Assembly: GCA_036674765.1 (NCBI GenBank)
Contig: JARVKI010000156.1
Location: 1 to 61,755, forward strand
Direction of reading: 5' to 3'
Length of the DNA stretch: 61,755 nucleotides
Origin: Seiridium cupressi
Lineage: Eukaryota; Ascomycota; Sordariomycetes; Amphisphaeriales; Sporocadaceae
Part shown: piece after piece, positions 1 to 10,284 of the stretch
How the letters are laid out: every line of letters starts with the position of its first letter
How positions within the stretch are numbered: the first letter of the stretch is position 1
Program-made: the position numbers and the translations under genes
The notes under the pieces: model-generated
Seen by the model: only the letters and a program-made list of their open reading frames with translations
What the model was told of the DNA's origin: nothing
Database searches by the model: none

Positions 1-1276
1 CCTTCCGCCCCTTCGTTTGTTTTTGATGTATTGATGGTGCGCCTGCTTACAACAAAACACTGCTCCCTCGCCCGCCCCGGGCTCTGGCCAACTATATTCT
101 TTTTGGTGGGGCGCCCCCCCCCCCCCCCCCCCGGAGCGGCGCTAATCTTCCGCCGACAGACAGCACAATGACTGTACAGCACTTGGCAGCTCTGTACTAC
201 ATGTGCCCACTGACGGCTTTTGAGCCTCCCGTCAGCTGCCGTTTTCAAAGTGAGGCTCTCATATAGGTACGGAGCACGACGACTGGAGATACACAGGCAC
301 AGCATCTCACCAAGCGGGATTTGACTTTGACCTTGGCAGCGGCACGATGGCGGCTTGACTAGGCCTTGACCCGATCAATGCTTAGCATCCCATCCAAAGC
401 TCTTTACTGACCTGAGATGACATCCGGTCAGGTGGCGGCCGCATATATGGTGCACTGTGATCCCCCACGTGCTGGATCCCGCTCATAGTCTGTCGATGCG
501 GGGGATATCAACGCCAATTCTAGCTCGAAGGTGCAGGTAAGACTTGCATCATTGAGGATTGCTTCGCGGTGTCTGCAGCAGCAATCACACCTCACCCCAC
601 GGCCTCAGGGAATTGGTGACGAACCACAGCACACCAGAACGGCGTCATCAGCTCCCTACCTAGGTATCTACGCCAGGATTGCTTTTTTACACACCCAAGT
701 CATGTCCGGCCGACTATTTGGGGGCCTTCGCAACCGCCGGATACGATCCGCGGGAGCGGCAAAGTTCGAAAACCATGAGGATCCGTGAAGGTTGACCGGA
801 GACATACCTCATGTCATGGATTATATGAGGTCGGCAAGTGCCAGTCGTCGATAATACCTCGACTAGCCAACAGCAAGCAACTCGACCGCACGCCCTTCAC
901 GGATGTCTGCTTACAAACTCCGATTTACATCCGCTGCTTGTCTATCAGCCCTCGCTGGCATTCCACCTAGTTCAATTTGTTTAACCTTAGACCTCGAAAT
1001 CGTTCCTTTCAATGTATCCTGGTCAACACTGACGACCCTGGACTAGCCGCCTCTTCTGCTTTTACCTAAACTGCTCTCTACCATCCTCGGCGGCGCCGTT
1101 CGCGCCCCCCCCCACTTGAACTGTCGATAATTTTTACCCCTCCAACCCGTTGAACGTGATTCTTGAGTAGACATTATATCATTACCCGGCACGCAGTTGG
1201 TTCCAAGTTTGCCATGGGAATCATCTTCTCCTGCTTGGAGAAACTCGGTCTGTACAGTCCTAGACGGCCTCGGACA
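1..1276. other. Left contig end and upstream region of the GCLM-like gene
   Basis: No convincing gene. The stretch holds a 19-base C-run at 114-132, and pyrimidine-rich DNA from about 1050 to 1140 that fits a fungal promoter/5' UTR for the gene starting at 1277. The short open frames here have no recognisable domain or splice partner. Confidence 0.6.
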
Positions 1277-2308
1277 ATGACGAGACTAATCCTATCGACC
1301 GGGTAGGCGCGGCACCTCGCTTCTTACTTTTTTTTTTTTTATGGCGTAACATACGAAATGCGCATTACTAATTGCGTGATCAGGAACATCATCTCTGGCG
1401 GCCCCTCCATCATCCGAAAACCGGGAGCGTACCGATCCAACCTCGAATTTACCAACTCCCTCCGCAGCAGTTTTCTGGCTGCACAACAAGATTATGGAGC
1501 TGCTTCGACTGGCACCAATGGAAGTGCCATGAGCAATGGCACTGGCGAGGCGCATGTCAACGGCGACAAGCCAGCAACCGAAGTGTGGACTGAAAAGAAC
1601 GGCGACGTGCTGTACGTCCCACGCATCGACTGGTCAATCGCTGGATTGCAGGAAGACAGGGAAGCTTACGAAATTACACTGAAACTCTTCTTCCTGCCGA
1701 CTGCGCCAGTCTCCGACCGATCGCAATACATTGAGGCGGCTTTGCAATTGGTGAAGCAAGAGTTGGGGGTCAAGGATATCGATCTGCTCATAATCTCATT
1801 CCCTGGCATCTCGTTTGAGGGCGATTGCGAATGGGAAGCGGATAAATTGAACGCGACGATGGGCAATGACAAAGATGAGGCTCAGACATGGACCACTCTG
1901 GAAACACTATACGAGAGGGGCGAGGTGCAAAAACTGGGTATCTCTGAATTTGGCACTGAGAAGCTGTCGAACTTCATCGAGAAGGTCAAGGTCCGACCAG
2001 CAGTAGACCAGATCAACACGAGGAACTGCTGCAACGTGCCGCCCCCATTGACGGAGCTGGCGAAGAAAGAGGGCATAGACCTGCTGACGCATACGGATTG
2101 TACCGACATTCTGCCAAGTGGCACTCTAAGAGAGTTGCTTGGCCAGGGGCTCCAAGGCGCTGGCGTTTTGGCAGACGAAAGCTCCAGCAAAGGGCTTCGG
2201 GGTGATTTGATGCCACAATGGGTGGTCAAGTATACGGCATTTGTGAAAGACCGAGGCGTCATTGAGAACAAGGGTTACTTCGCAGGTGCACAACTTCTTG
2301 CGGAATAA
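1277..2308 (+). CDS. Glutamate-cysteine ligase regulatory (modifier) subunit, AKR-like
   Basis: Two exons, 1277-1302 and 1384-2308, separated by an 81-nt intron (GTAGGC donor, GATCAG acceptor); 316 aa. The spliced N-terminus reads MTRLILSTGN and then ISGGPSIIRKPG. This is better than starting at the ATG inside the intron (1358), because the splice joins directly into the conserved segment. The rest is an aldo-keto-reductase-like fold as in GCLM: a segment LGVKDIDLLIISFPG, a region around YERGEVQKLGISEFG, then a stretch reading VRPAVDQINTRNCCNVPPP. Family knowledge: the subunit binds the catalytic glutamate-cysteine ligase in the cytosol and improves its kinetics for glutathione synthesis; it is not itself an oxidoreductase. 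A Gly/Asn-rich linker near residues 50-70 looks disordered. It is convergent with BUD32. Confidence 0.85.
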
Positions 2309-2615
2309 CCTGTGATTAGTTCTCTAGAGTATTATTTTAAAGACATCCTCGTCCGTAAGGGCGAGGCATTACTGCATGGCGCTCCGCGGTATGGGGGCAC
2401 TCAATACCTACCCAACAACCATAGACTAGCATGATTTGACGAGTTATATATCTGGTATCTTGTGTAACTATATACACTCCCAATCTGCGTTGTTGTGTTA
2501 GGCTTACACATTCGCGGAATGAGCACAGAAACCCTGATTACAGATTGCTTTTTTGATTCGACTAGGCCCTGGGTATACCGGACTGGAAGACCGTATTCTG
2601 TGGGATTTGTAGACT

Positions 2616-3497
2616 CTACCCAAGCATACTTCTCTTTCGGCCTCTCATCCTCACGTCCTCTAGCTTCTTAAGCACTACGGGCGCCCCCTTGAATGTTCCT
2701 CTATACCCGTCGAGCACGACGGAGAATAACCCCTCCGCCTTGGGATGCGTGCTGCCAAACGCGCGTTCCAGGACATATAGATCGACTGCGCGATCCTCGT
2801 CCGCAGTCCCTTGACTGGCTAGACCAAAATCGATAATCACAATCTCCCCTTCCAGAGACTCTTCCGCTGCCTCTTCAGCAGCCTCAACATGTCCGTTACT
2901 CGGACCCTTGCCCTTCTCCCACGGTCTCAGCATCATATTACTCGTTGTCAGATCGCCATGTATGATGTCACTCTTGTGCAGTTTTCCCACGGCCTCGCCC
3001 ATACTCCTCATTAGTTTTGTGAGCTCCCCAACCCGCTCTTCATCCTCTGCGACTTCTGCTGTGCTGTCCTGGCCGTTCTGCTGTCTCGCCTCCTTCCGCC
3101 GCCTTATCCACTCGTTCACTCTGACTCTGACCGGCGCGCCGGGCACCCACTCTATCGCCAATACACCGTTGCCCTCATCCATGTTGTACAGTGCGGGCAC
3201 GGCGACCCCCTCGCGCCGGCATTTCTGCAGTATGCGCGCTTCGGATAATATGCGGTGCCGCGTGAGTTTGGCGTCGAGGAGAGGATGGCGGTACGGCTTC
3301 GAGGGCCGGTGCTTGAGCGCACAGGGGATCGAGGGGAGAAGATACGAGGTCTTGTAGAGACGGCCTTCTGCGCCTTGCGTTATGAGAGTTGGCTCGGTGG
3401 CGGCCGGGAAAGTGAGGGCTCTCGGTAAGGGAAAGTCGTGTATGCTGGGTTCTGGGGGTGCAGGGTTCGGAACAGGTGCTGGTATCGGTTCAGCCAT
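2616..3497 (-). CDS. BUD32: BUD32-type atypical protein kinase (KEOPS/EKC subunit)
   Basis: Single exon, 293 aa from the ATG at 3497. An upstream in-frame ATG at 3578 would add 27 Ser/Thr-rich residues and is less likely. The kinase is minimal: a glycine-loop equivalent QGAEGRLY (residues 41-48), Lys62 in ALKHRPSKPYRHP, catalytic HGDLTTSN (180-187), metal-binding IDFG (222-225), and the family-typical basic tail RMRGRKRSMLG. Family knowledge: Bud32 is a small ATPase/kinase that works with Kae1, Cgi121 and Pcc1 in t6A37 modification of ANN-decoding tRNAs and in telomere maintenance. Inserts at about 137-160 and 195-216 (acidic/Gln-rich) are longer than in yeast and probably loop out. It shares a roughly 1-kb divergent upstream region with the next gene. 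Confidence 0.93.
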   Translation of the reverse strand: MAEPIPAPVPNPAPPEPSIHDFPLPRALTFPAATEPTLITQGAEGRLYKTSYLLPSIPCALKHRPSKPYRHPLLDAKLTRHRILSEARILQKCRREGVAVPALYNMDEGNGVLAIEWVPGAPVRVRVNEWIRRRKEARQQNGQDSTAEVAEDEERVGELTKLMRSMGEAVGKLHKSDIIHGDLTTSNMMLRPWEKGKGPSNGHVEAAEEAAEESLEGEIVIIDFGLASQGTADEDRAVDLYVLERAFGSTHPKAEGLFSVVLDGYRGTFKGAPVVLKKLEDVRMRGRKRSMLG

Positions 3498-4533
3498 GCT
3501 TTTTGTAGTTGTTGTAAAAGAAGAACCACAGGAGTAGTAAATCAGAGGAGATGAAGACATCCGTGAGAAGCGAGTCAATTATGAAATAATTACATATTCA
3601 GCATTGATGTGACAATTGGGCTTGTGTTACAAAGACGCATCTGCAAATAGCGCTGTTATCCTCTCTGAAAAATCGACCCCTCATCGAGACGACAAGGTTG
3701 GACTGCATTGCCCCGCCATCACTGACTGGCTTGCCAGCTCGTGCAGCTCAGCCCGACGAACGTCAGGGCGAAACGTGCGAGCCAGATCAAGCAACATGCA
3801 CAATAGTCCTATAAGACATGTCGAGGCCGACAGGAACTGATAAAAGCAAGGGCGCCGTCCTCCAATTTCTCAGATCTGTTCGGCGCGTCCATGGCCGTCG
3901 CAGAATCCCAGCAAACGGCCGCCCGCGAAACTCACCGCTCACCACTTACAAGCACTATATTCCCAGCTGCTGCAGGCTCGAGGTTCTAGAGCCTAGTAAC
4001 CGTGCAGCACATGTGACGCCTGCTGCATGCCCATGCCAGGTCCAGCCGGCGGACACGAACAGTCGCCCTCTGTGGTGAGAGCAGATTGGTCGTCATGAGG
4101 GCAAACCCCCTGGGACTATCGACTGCATCATTTCACTGACAGCGGCTGCTCTGTCTGGACTCCGGGGGGCTAGGGCTACTATGTGCTGATGATGGGCCTA
4201 TACAATGCGATCATCAGCGCCGCGCCCCCGCTCTGAGCCACGGGTTGACGGACAATAATGGCTGGCGGCACGCAATAGCACAATGCTCCCTTGCAGGGGT
4301 GCCATTCACACACTCCCCTTACCAGCCGCCTCTCTCCGCGCCCGTCTTAACTACAAAGGGACTTGGGGGGAACGTCATCAAGCTTGCCTCCCGCCTCTCA
4401 GAACGTTCCGCGGCATATCCTCATATGATCTTACCTACACGAATTCCACGATTGCGCGCAGAAGCCCTCACCTTCCGACCTGATCATGAATAGGTAGTCA
4501 GACGTTATATGGGACTTTCGGACAGCGCACAAT
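3498..4533. other. Divergent intergenic region, BUD32 / membrane protein
   Basis: About 1 kb between two divergent genes, so presumably both promoters. Short open frames at 3616-4078 and 4245-4493 lack recognisable content. I see no RNA gene or repeat. Confidence 0.5.
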
Positions 4534-5331
4534 ATGGCAGATCCACCGACGCCCCTCCTCTGGATATTGATCCTACTAGTCACCGCCCTTTGTCTGGCAC
4601 TGGTGGTCGCTGCGCAGATCCTTGCCAGCTACTCGAGCGCCTATATGGTTGCGCCGCGGGAGATCACCACATTCATCGACGCCGTCGACGATTCAATCTA
4701 CGAGAACGAGAGCTACGATCGTGATGTTGCGCGAGTGCAGCGCTTAGAGGACAAGGTGCGCCTCGGGCGTTTGCTGCGAGAGATACAGAAGGGCGGAGAT
4801 GACCTGCGCGAGGTCCTGAATGCCCTGTTGATCAGTGAGGAGGGTACAACACTGCGTACAAGCGCAAGGATATTGTGGGCGGGACACAGGAAAGAGCTCG
4901 AAGAGAGGATTAGGAGGCTCGACCTCTTGCGAATGCGCTTCTTGACTGTGTACATGGGCATTGTCGCGACGTCGCTCAGTCATCGCGACAAACAGGCCGC
5001 GCAGAAAGATCCAGAGAAGATGGCCATTCCAGCCAGACACGAAATAGTGAGGCCGGCCATTCCGCGGAACCTGACGGATAGCCTCAAGAAGAAGCCGTCC
5101 TTGCGTCGGCTGACTACGCAAGCTATTGGGCATAGCGAGAAAGTCGAGCCGCCACACCGTATGGGTTGGATGGGTGTTGTTGCCGAGCTGCAGAAGTCGC
5201 CGCTTATGCATAGAAGGCACGCATCGATTGAGACTGCGATGCGATCGCCACCGCTGTCTCCCCTGAGCAGTCCGACACCGCTGCCAAAGACACCATCACC
5301 TCTCAACCTGAGAACCTCAAGGGATGATTGA
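4534..5331 (+). CDS. Unknown single-pass membrane protein
   Basis: Not recognised. Single exon, 265 aa. A hydrophobic segment at about residues 8-30 (LLWILILLVTALCLALVV) should be a signal anchor or transmembrane helix. It is followed by a charged, probably helical/coiled-coil region (residues 40-150) with repeated Arg/Glu/Leu patterns. The C-terminal third is Pro/Ser-rich and probably disordered (SPPLSPLSSPTPLPKTPSP). There are no catalytic motifs and no cysteine pattern. The ATG context is good (cacaATATGG region), the frame is clean over 800 bp, and third-position composition resembles the neighbours, so I take it as a real gene. It may be a conserved Pezizomycotina 'hypothetical protein'; function unknown. 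Confidence 0.7.
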   Translation: MADPPTPLLWILILLVTALCLALVVAAQILASYSSAYMVAPREITTFIDAVDDSIYENESYDRDVARVQRLEDKVRLGRLLREIQKGGDDLREVLNALLISEEGTTLRTSARILWAGHRKELEERIRRLDLLRMRFLTVYMGIVATSLSHRDKQAAQKDPEKMAIPARHEIVRPAIPRNLTDSLKKKPSLRRLTTQAIGHSEKVEPPHRMGWMGVVAELQKSPLMHRRHASIETAMRSPPLSPLSSPTPLPKTPSPLNLRTSRDD

Positions 5332-5875
5332 CAGGACGAGACATGACGGATCACGTGTCCACGAGTGATGATGGGCTACGAGATTCGGTGACGACTGAAT
5401 GACTGGGCGCCAGCATTTGCTATGCATTTACGCGAAGGCGCATACTGAGAGTTGTGTTTTGAATTTTCGCGTTAGATACCCCCTTAATGTTTTGACATCA
5501 TTACGCACTTCACATTTCGTCGTTTATATTTAGGATTACGATCCGCAGAACCCCTATCTCACTTCACATACCTGCACTACATTTTGACGACTCTGCTTGA
5601 AGCTTGTTTGAGGAGGTTGGGTTGCATGTATTAAGTCTGTTAGTGTGTATTGGAGGTTGGTGCAGCATGGAAACTTCGTAGGTCGTTTTATAGATAGCTA
5701 AGATTATTCACAACATATCACGTTCCGTTAGATAAATATCATTGACTGCAGGGAAAACTGCGTTGGGTTTCTGCTTGCGCTTGATATGTTTTTCGACAGC
5801 ATGAACCTGTATCGCTGTCCCATCTTGGTACAAATTGCAACATACTGTTACCCCAGTCTCATAAACGTCACACCC
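5332..5875. other. Convergent 3' region
   Basis: AT-richer DNA between the stop codons of two convergent genes, consistent with 3' UTRs. Nothing else seen. Confidence 0.5.
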
Positions 5876-6661
5876 TCAATGGGCGGAATCGGGTCCGGTA
5901 GCGTTTCTCTCACCAACTACACAGCATCGTGTTAGCATTGTCTTCTTGGGGGGCTCCAATCTGCCAAACAGCGCTTTGGTGAAGAAGCAGCAGCCCAGAA
6001 CTGAGGCTCGGAGAGCGGAACACTCACCATCCAGCGCAACCAAAAACCGACTAACACAATTATAGCAGCTGACAGTCGCCACGAGCTCCACCACCTCACG
6101 CTCGTTGAAGTGCTTCTTGACCTCAGCAAACGTGGCATCGCTGACACTCACGTTCCGCGTCATCTCGTCCGTCAGCTTCAGCACGCTCCACTCCCTCTCG
6201 CCGAGCCCGGCCGCGGCCCGCTTCTCCTCGCTCACGCTGGCGAGGTCGTCGACTTTGACCAGCTCCATCCCGGCCTCGGACACGCCGGCCTGGACGGCCA
6301 GCGGTGCATGGTGGCCCCACTCGTACCAGGCGCGGTTGCACACGGCCACGCGCGAGATGGCCACCTCGCGGATGGCGTCCGAGATGGTGGTCTTGGTCCG
6401 TACCGCGCCCAGGAACGAGTTCCAGCCGTCGGCCACGGGCGGCGCGTGCAGCAGTGCCAGGTCCAGGGGCTGCAGGGGCCGGGGGGCGCGGCGGGCCTTG
6501 ACGCGCTCGATCACGGCCAGATCCGCGGCATCGGTGGTCGTGGGCGGGTCGGGGGTATAGGGAATGCGCATCTTGGTCTGGGGTGTGGTTGTGAGGCTGC
6601 GGGAGAGGAGATTGGTCAAGGTTCTAGGGCGTGTGGGAGAGACGAAGAGGTTACGAGACAT
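5876..6661 (-). CDS. AhpD-like / carboxymuconolactone decarboxylase family protein, probably mitochondrial
   Basis: Two exons on the minus strand: 6028-6661 and 5876-5916, with a 111-nt intron (GTGAGT donor, GTGTAG acceptor); 224 aa. The start at 6661 gives an Arg/Ser/Thr-rich, acid-free N-terminus (MSRNLFVSPTRPRTLTNLLS) typical of a mitochondrial presequence. The open frame continues upstream without good support. The core has the family pattern DAIREVAISRVAVCNRAWYEWGHH (split: DAIREVAIS, then CNRAWYEWGHH), and later VELVATVSCYNCVSRFLVAL. The classical AhpD CxxC pair is absent; only single cysteines are present, so peroxiredoxin-reductase chemistry is doubtful. A second acceptor 10 nt downstream of TAG would give a different Pro-rich C-terminus. 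Confidence 0.8.
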   Translation of the reverse strand: MSRNLFVSPTRPRTLTNLLSRSLTTTPQTKMRIPYTPDPPTTTDAADLAVIERVKARRAPRPLQPLDLALLHAPPVADGWNSFLGAVRTKTTISDAIREVAISRVAVCNRAWYEWGHHAPLAVQAGVSEAGMELVKVDDLASVSEEKRAAAGLGEREWSVLKLTDEMTRNVSVSDATFAEVKKHFNEREVVELVATVSCYNCVSRFLVALDGECSALRASVLGCCFFTKALFGRLEPPKKTMLTRCCVVGERNATGPDSAH

Positions 6662-7231
6662 GCGAGGCAGATGAGTTATGCGAGAACAGAGATCTGAGAA
6701 AGTATAGATTTCCCGTCCCTGCCTACACGATACTAGTTGTAACCTCAGGCATTCCTGTGGCAGCAGATCCCGAGTATCGGAGCCGGGCGGAATAGAGCTC
6801 ACCCGGGATTGCGGGGTCAAGAAGCCGATTCGTATACAATTCCGGTAAAGGCACCCGGAAAGTCCGTATACTCCAGTAGCAGATGTTACATGACCCCTTG
6901 TCGTTCTTCCGTATTTTGCGATCAAATACCCATGCATCAACATTGTTTTCTTCCCAGGTAATTAGCTTGCTATAGTGACATGAGAAATGTCAACCGAGTC
7001 AAGTTCGTAAGGATTGAGATGAGAAATTTGGGCAAAGCATACTTTGTCGTTGATCTTGTTTCACAACAAGTTGACATTACAGCTCAACCGAGATCACGGC
7101 CTTGGATGTATGGTGATGGCGCATAAAATTTGACGTACAAAACAGAACTCCAACGCTATGCAGCAACTATTTGATATCATGTCCCATTAAATGTGTCTTT
7201 TCTTCCACTCATTCATCCTGTTCATTGAGTG
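6662..7231. other. Intergenic region upstream of the AhpD-like gene
   Basis: AT-rich, no gene. It contains a 9-bp inverted repeat (AATGTCAAC near 6985, GTTGACATT near 7068), too short and widely spaced to call as an element. It includes the 3' flank of the next minus-strand gene. Confidence 0.45.
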
Positions 7232-10200
7232 CTATAGCCATGTCCGGCTGGAGCTTAGCCTCTTGTAGCTATTTCGATATCTCCCTTCCGCTGGCCCATC
7301 TTCCGCCAACAACCCCGTATTTGTTGCACTGCTTGCTGCAGAGTTCCTCCACTTGCCTCTCCACGGCTTCTCACTCGCCTCCTCAAAATAATAATGGTTC
7401 GTACTCTCCGCATAACCCACACGCCAGGGGACGACCAATTCCCTAGCTCTCGGCCCACCACCACAGCTGCCATCGAGCTGCCGGGACGGTGGCGAGTTGA
7501 CAGCTAGGGCGAACATATTTCGGGGCTCTGTGTAGTCTGTTACCATACCGTACACGAAGACAAGGTAGATCAGACATAGCACATTGATAAGAAACACGAG
7601 ACCAAGGACAGGATAGAAGATGGCCTGCCAGTCCTCTGTGTGCGCGGACGCGTACTGCTGCATTTTGAGAGTAGAGTGGAATGTCTCATAAACCCCCGGG
7701 TCGAGTTCCTGAGATGGGTACGACGCATCCCAGTACTGCCGATACGTAGACCTCAGAGAGCCGATAATAAGAGTCGAGGAAGCGAACACGGCAAGAGCCT
7801 CGGCCATCGAAGGCAGTAGCGGCGGAAGGCTTGCCGAGCCGAGAATTAGGTTCGTCATGATTCGCGCATTAGATGCATTGTTGTTGGTGACACCTCCATT
7901 GAGGTCCATGCTTAAGCGCCACTGGTCCGCCATGTTCTTCCAGTCCACAGAGGGTGTTTCTGGGAGGCCTGGCGTGGAGTGCGAATATGAATTCTCGTCT
8001 GCCGAATCTTCACAATGTGAACGCATTTGCGCACCTGAAATCCCGGAGATGTTGAATTGGGTCGAGCATTTGGGTGACATCCAAGAGCGAAGCTGGCACA
8101 GTGTGTAATCATCAACAACCCCGGATTTCGCGAGCAAGTATAGAGAGTCGGACCCAACGACGCTTGTGTTCGTGATCATGTTGTAATCCAGTGGATACTG
8201 TGAATCGTTAGTGAGTCGTCTTTTGTAGATAGGAATGGCATAAGCTCCTACCAGTTGGAAGACCGGCGGACGACGTCCGTGACCCTTGCCCCAAAGGAAA
8301 ACATCGTCTACCACCGTCGAGTTCAGCCACTCGTCATCACTGGCCACCGGCACATCAGATTGCCAATCCTCGTTTCCAATCAATTGACCGGGTACATCTG
8401 TATGTTCGTTGTGCGCATCAGGCCACGTCGTGTAGACAAGGGGCGCCAAGTCGGCTTCAGCGACATTTGCACATAGGACATTGACGCTGGGGGAGGCGAC
8501 GCTGGCGCGAATTTGATATTCGCCCACACCCGACAGATCATTGGGTTGTAGAATTCCGTTCACCGGATCAGTTGCAGCCGCATACACCCCAGGGTGGGGC
8601 ATGGATAGGGAGACGTTATTGATGACCCGATTGTGAGTGCTCGCCTGTTTGGCAGGGTCGCTAAATTCGCCATCGACCCATGAAGAATAGAGTGTGGTGT
8701 TGTCGTACAGAAGGGCAGTACCTCCCGGTCTTGAGTATATATCGCTCGACGATTCCATGACCGTTCCATTGCTAATGAGTTTTTCCCACGTCCCCATAAA
8801 TGCCAGCAGGTTCCGGTATGACTGACCTGAGTAGTATACGTCCAGACAGGACGGTGCAGCATTGTACTTATCTAGGGTTTTGTTTATTGGTGTCATACAC
8901 GTGTCTTGGACGAAATAAGGGTTCGCATATGAAGCTCGCACCAATCCACGGAGCTCTTGGTACTCCCATTTTCCGAATATTAGCTTCGGTGTGACCATAG
9001 CATCTGAGGCCGTTGTATAGAAGATTCCGCTGAAGGTGGAGAGGAGGGTGAGAACACCCAGAAAAGTTCCGCTGGCGTAAGGTATGCTATCCCAGTGAGT
9101 AAACAAAGACCCTGGCTGAACGACCCAATTACGCATCGTCATCTCGGCCAAAGTCATGCCCTGGGCGCCCTTGATAAACGCCCTCCTGGTGAGGACCTGG
9201 CCTACGAACGCTACAAAGACGGTCACGAAGGACAACTCGGTGGTCTTGGCAAAGAGTGCGGTCACCAGTGATGCGGTCGATGGCGCAATGGCGTGGGCAT
9301 CGCTGCTCGATGAAATACCCTTTCCGTACCTTGGCTGAATGATTGACACGATGAACCACAGGCCGCTAAGTGACGTTGAGTAGACAGACAGGATTACCAA
9401 GACAATATAGAGCCAGCCCCTACGGTGGACGTGGACATCCCGCCTAGAATGACAACCCGAGGGGACTTGATCTGTGCTAGGTTAGCCTCTATTATCACAC
9501 TAGGACATAGGATCGTACTGTATTTCAAGGAGAAGTTATCAGCATCATCTCTGTTCTCCGCATTGTCGTATTCTGTGATGGGGTGAAGATAATTCGGATC
9601 TTGAGGAGTCCCTGGTGAGCCAAGCGGATACGAGCTATCCTGAGCTGGGCCGTCTCTGCTTGGCTCATATACTGACGAGGCAGCCATGGGCTTGTCCCAG
9701 GATGACGAGAGAGACCTTCTAAGCATTTCTGTCTATCAAAACGGGGTTAGCCCTTACTTTACCGAAATTTTTTGCGAACTCTGTAGTAGAGTACAGAGTG
9801 TTTGACTGTAAAGACGTCGATGGTCCCCAAAACAACACTAGAGGTAGGAAAGGGCCTGGAAGATACGTACAAACCTGGATTTCTTGGAAGCTTTCCGTGA
9901 GGCTGGTGCTGCAGCTGCCAGATTTCTTATTGCCTCGTTTGGCGCAAGTGTGGGCGACACCGAGATCTCGGGGGCCTGGGCGGGTTCATGTTCCTGTCCA
10001 ACTATCGTGACCGGCGACACGGGTCTATCGCTGGCATTGGCTTCCGGTTGGGAGTGTACCGTGCTTGGGGAGACAGCCCTGCCATCATCCATGTTTGGTG
10101 ACAAGTGAGTAGCTGTGCTAGTTTCGGGTGTCTGGCGATGAGAAGAGTTGAACTCAGTTAGGTCGAAATCTCGTCCCCCATCGTCATTAGAATCCATTCT

Positions 10201-10284
10201 CTGATAAGCATGTCGCCCGGGGAAGCTCAACCCTAGGATGTTTGACGACCCTCCGGTCGTCTCATCCTGCAGATGCTCAGCCAT
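7232..10284 (-). CDS. Large fungal multi-pass membrane protein ('mcm2 3 5 family' in name only)
   Basis: Minus-strand exons: 9871-10284 (disordered Ser/Thr/Pro-rich N-terminus ending KKSRF), 9519-9728 (starts MLRRSLSSSWDK), and 7232-9471 (main body). The 47-nt intron 9472-9518 is clear and splices KYNQVPSGCHSRRD. The first junction is uncertain. Either a 43-nt exon at 9763-9805 is included, which leaves a very short 34-nt intron, or exon 1 uses a GTATCT donor after 9867. The total is about 955-968 aa. The N-terminal half of the body has a membrane segment WLYIVLVILSVYSTSLSG, and motifs APSTASLVTALFAKTTELSF and FVAFVGQVLTRRA. A long extracellular-like region with many N-x-S/T sites follows, then a final TM pair (YPVLGLVFLINVLCLIYLVF) before NMFALAVNSPPS. 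Proteins of this pattern are often labelled 'mcm2 3 5' in fungal databases, but nothing here resembles an MCM helicase. Function unknown. Confidence 0.8.

Noticed and set aside
6985..7076. 9-bp inverted repeat upstream of the AhpD-like gene
   Set aside because: Short, widely spaced, with no target duplication; expected by chance in a window this size.
7232..10284. Calling this gene an MCM helicase because of its common database name
   Set aside because: There are several transmembrane segments and glycosylation sites, and no Walker motifs.
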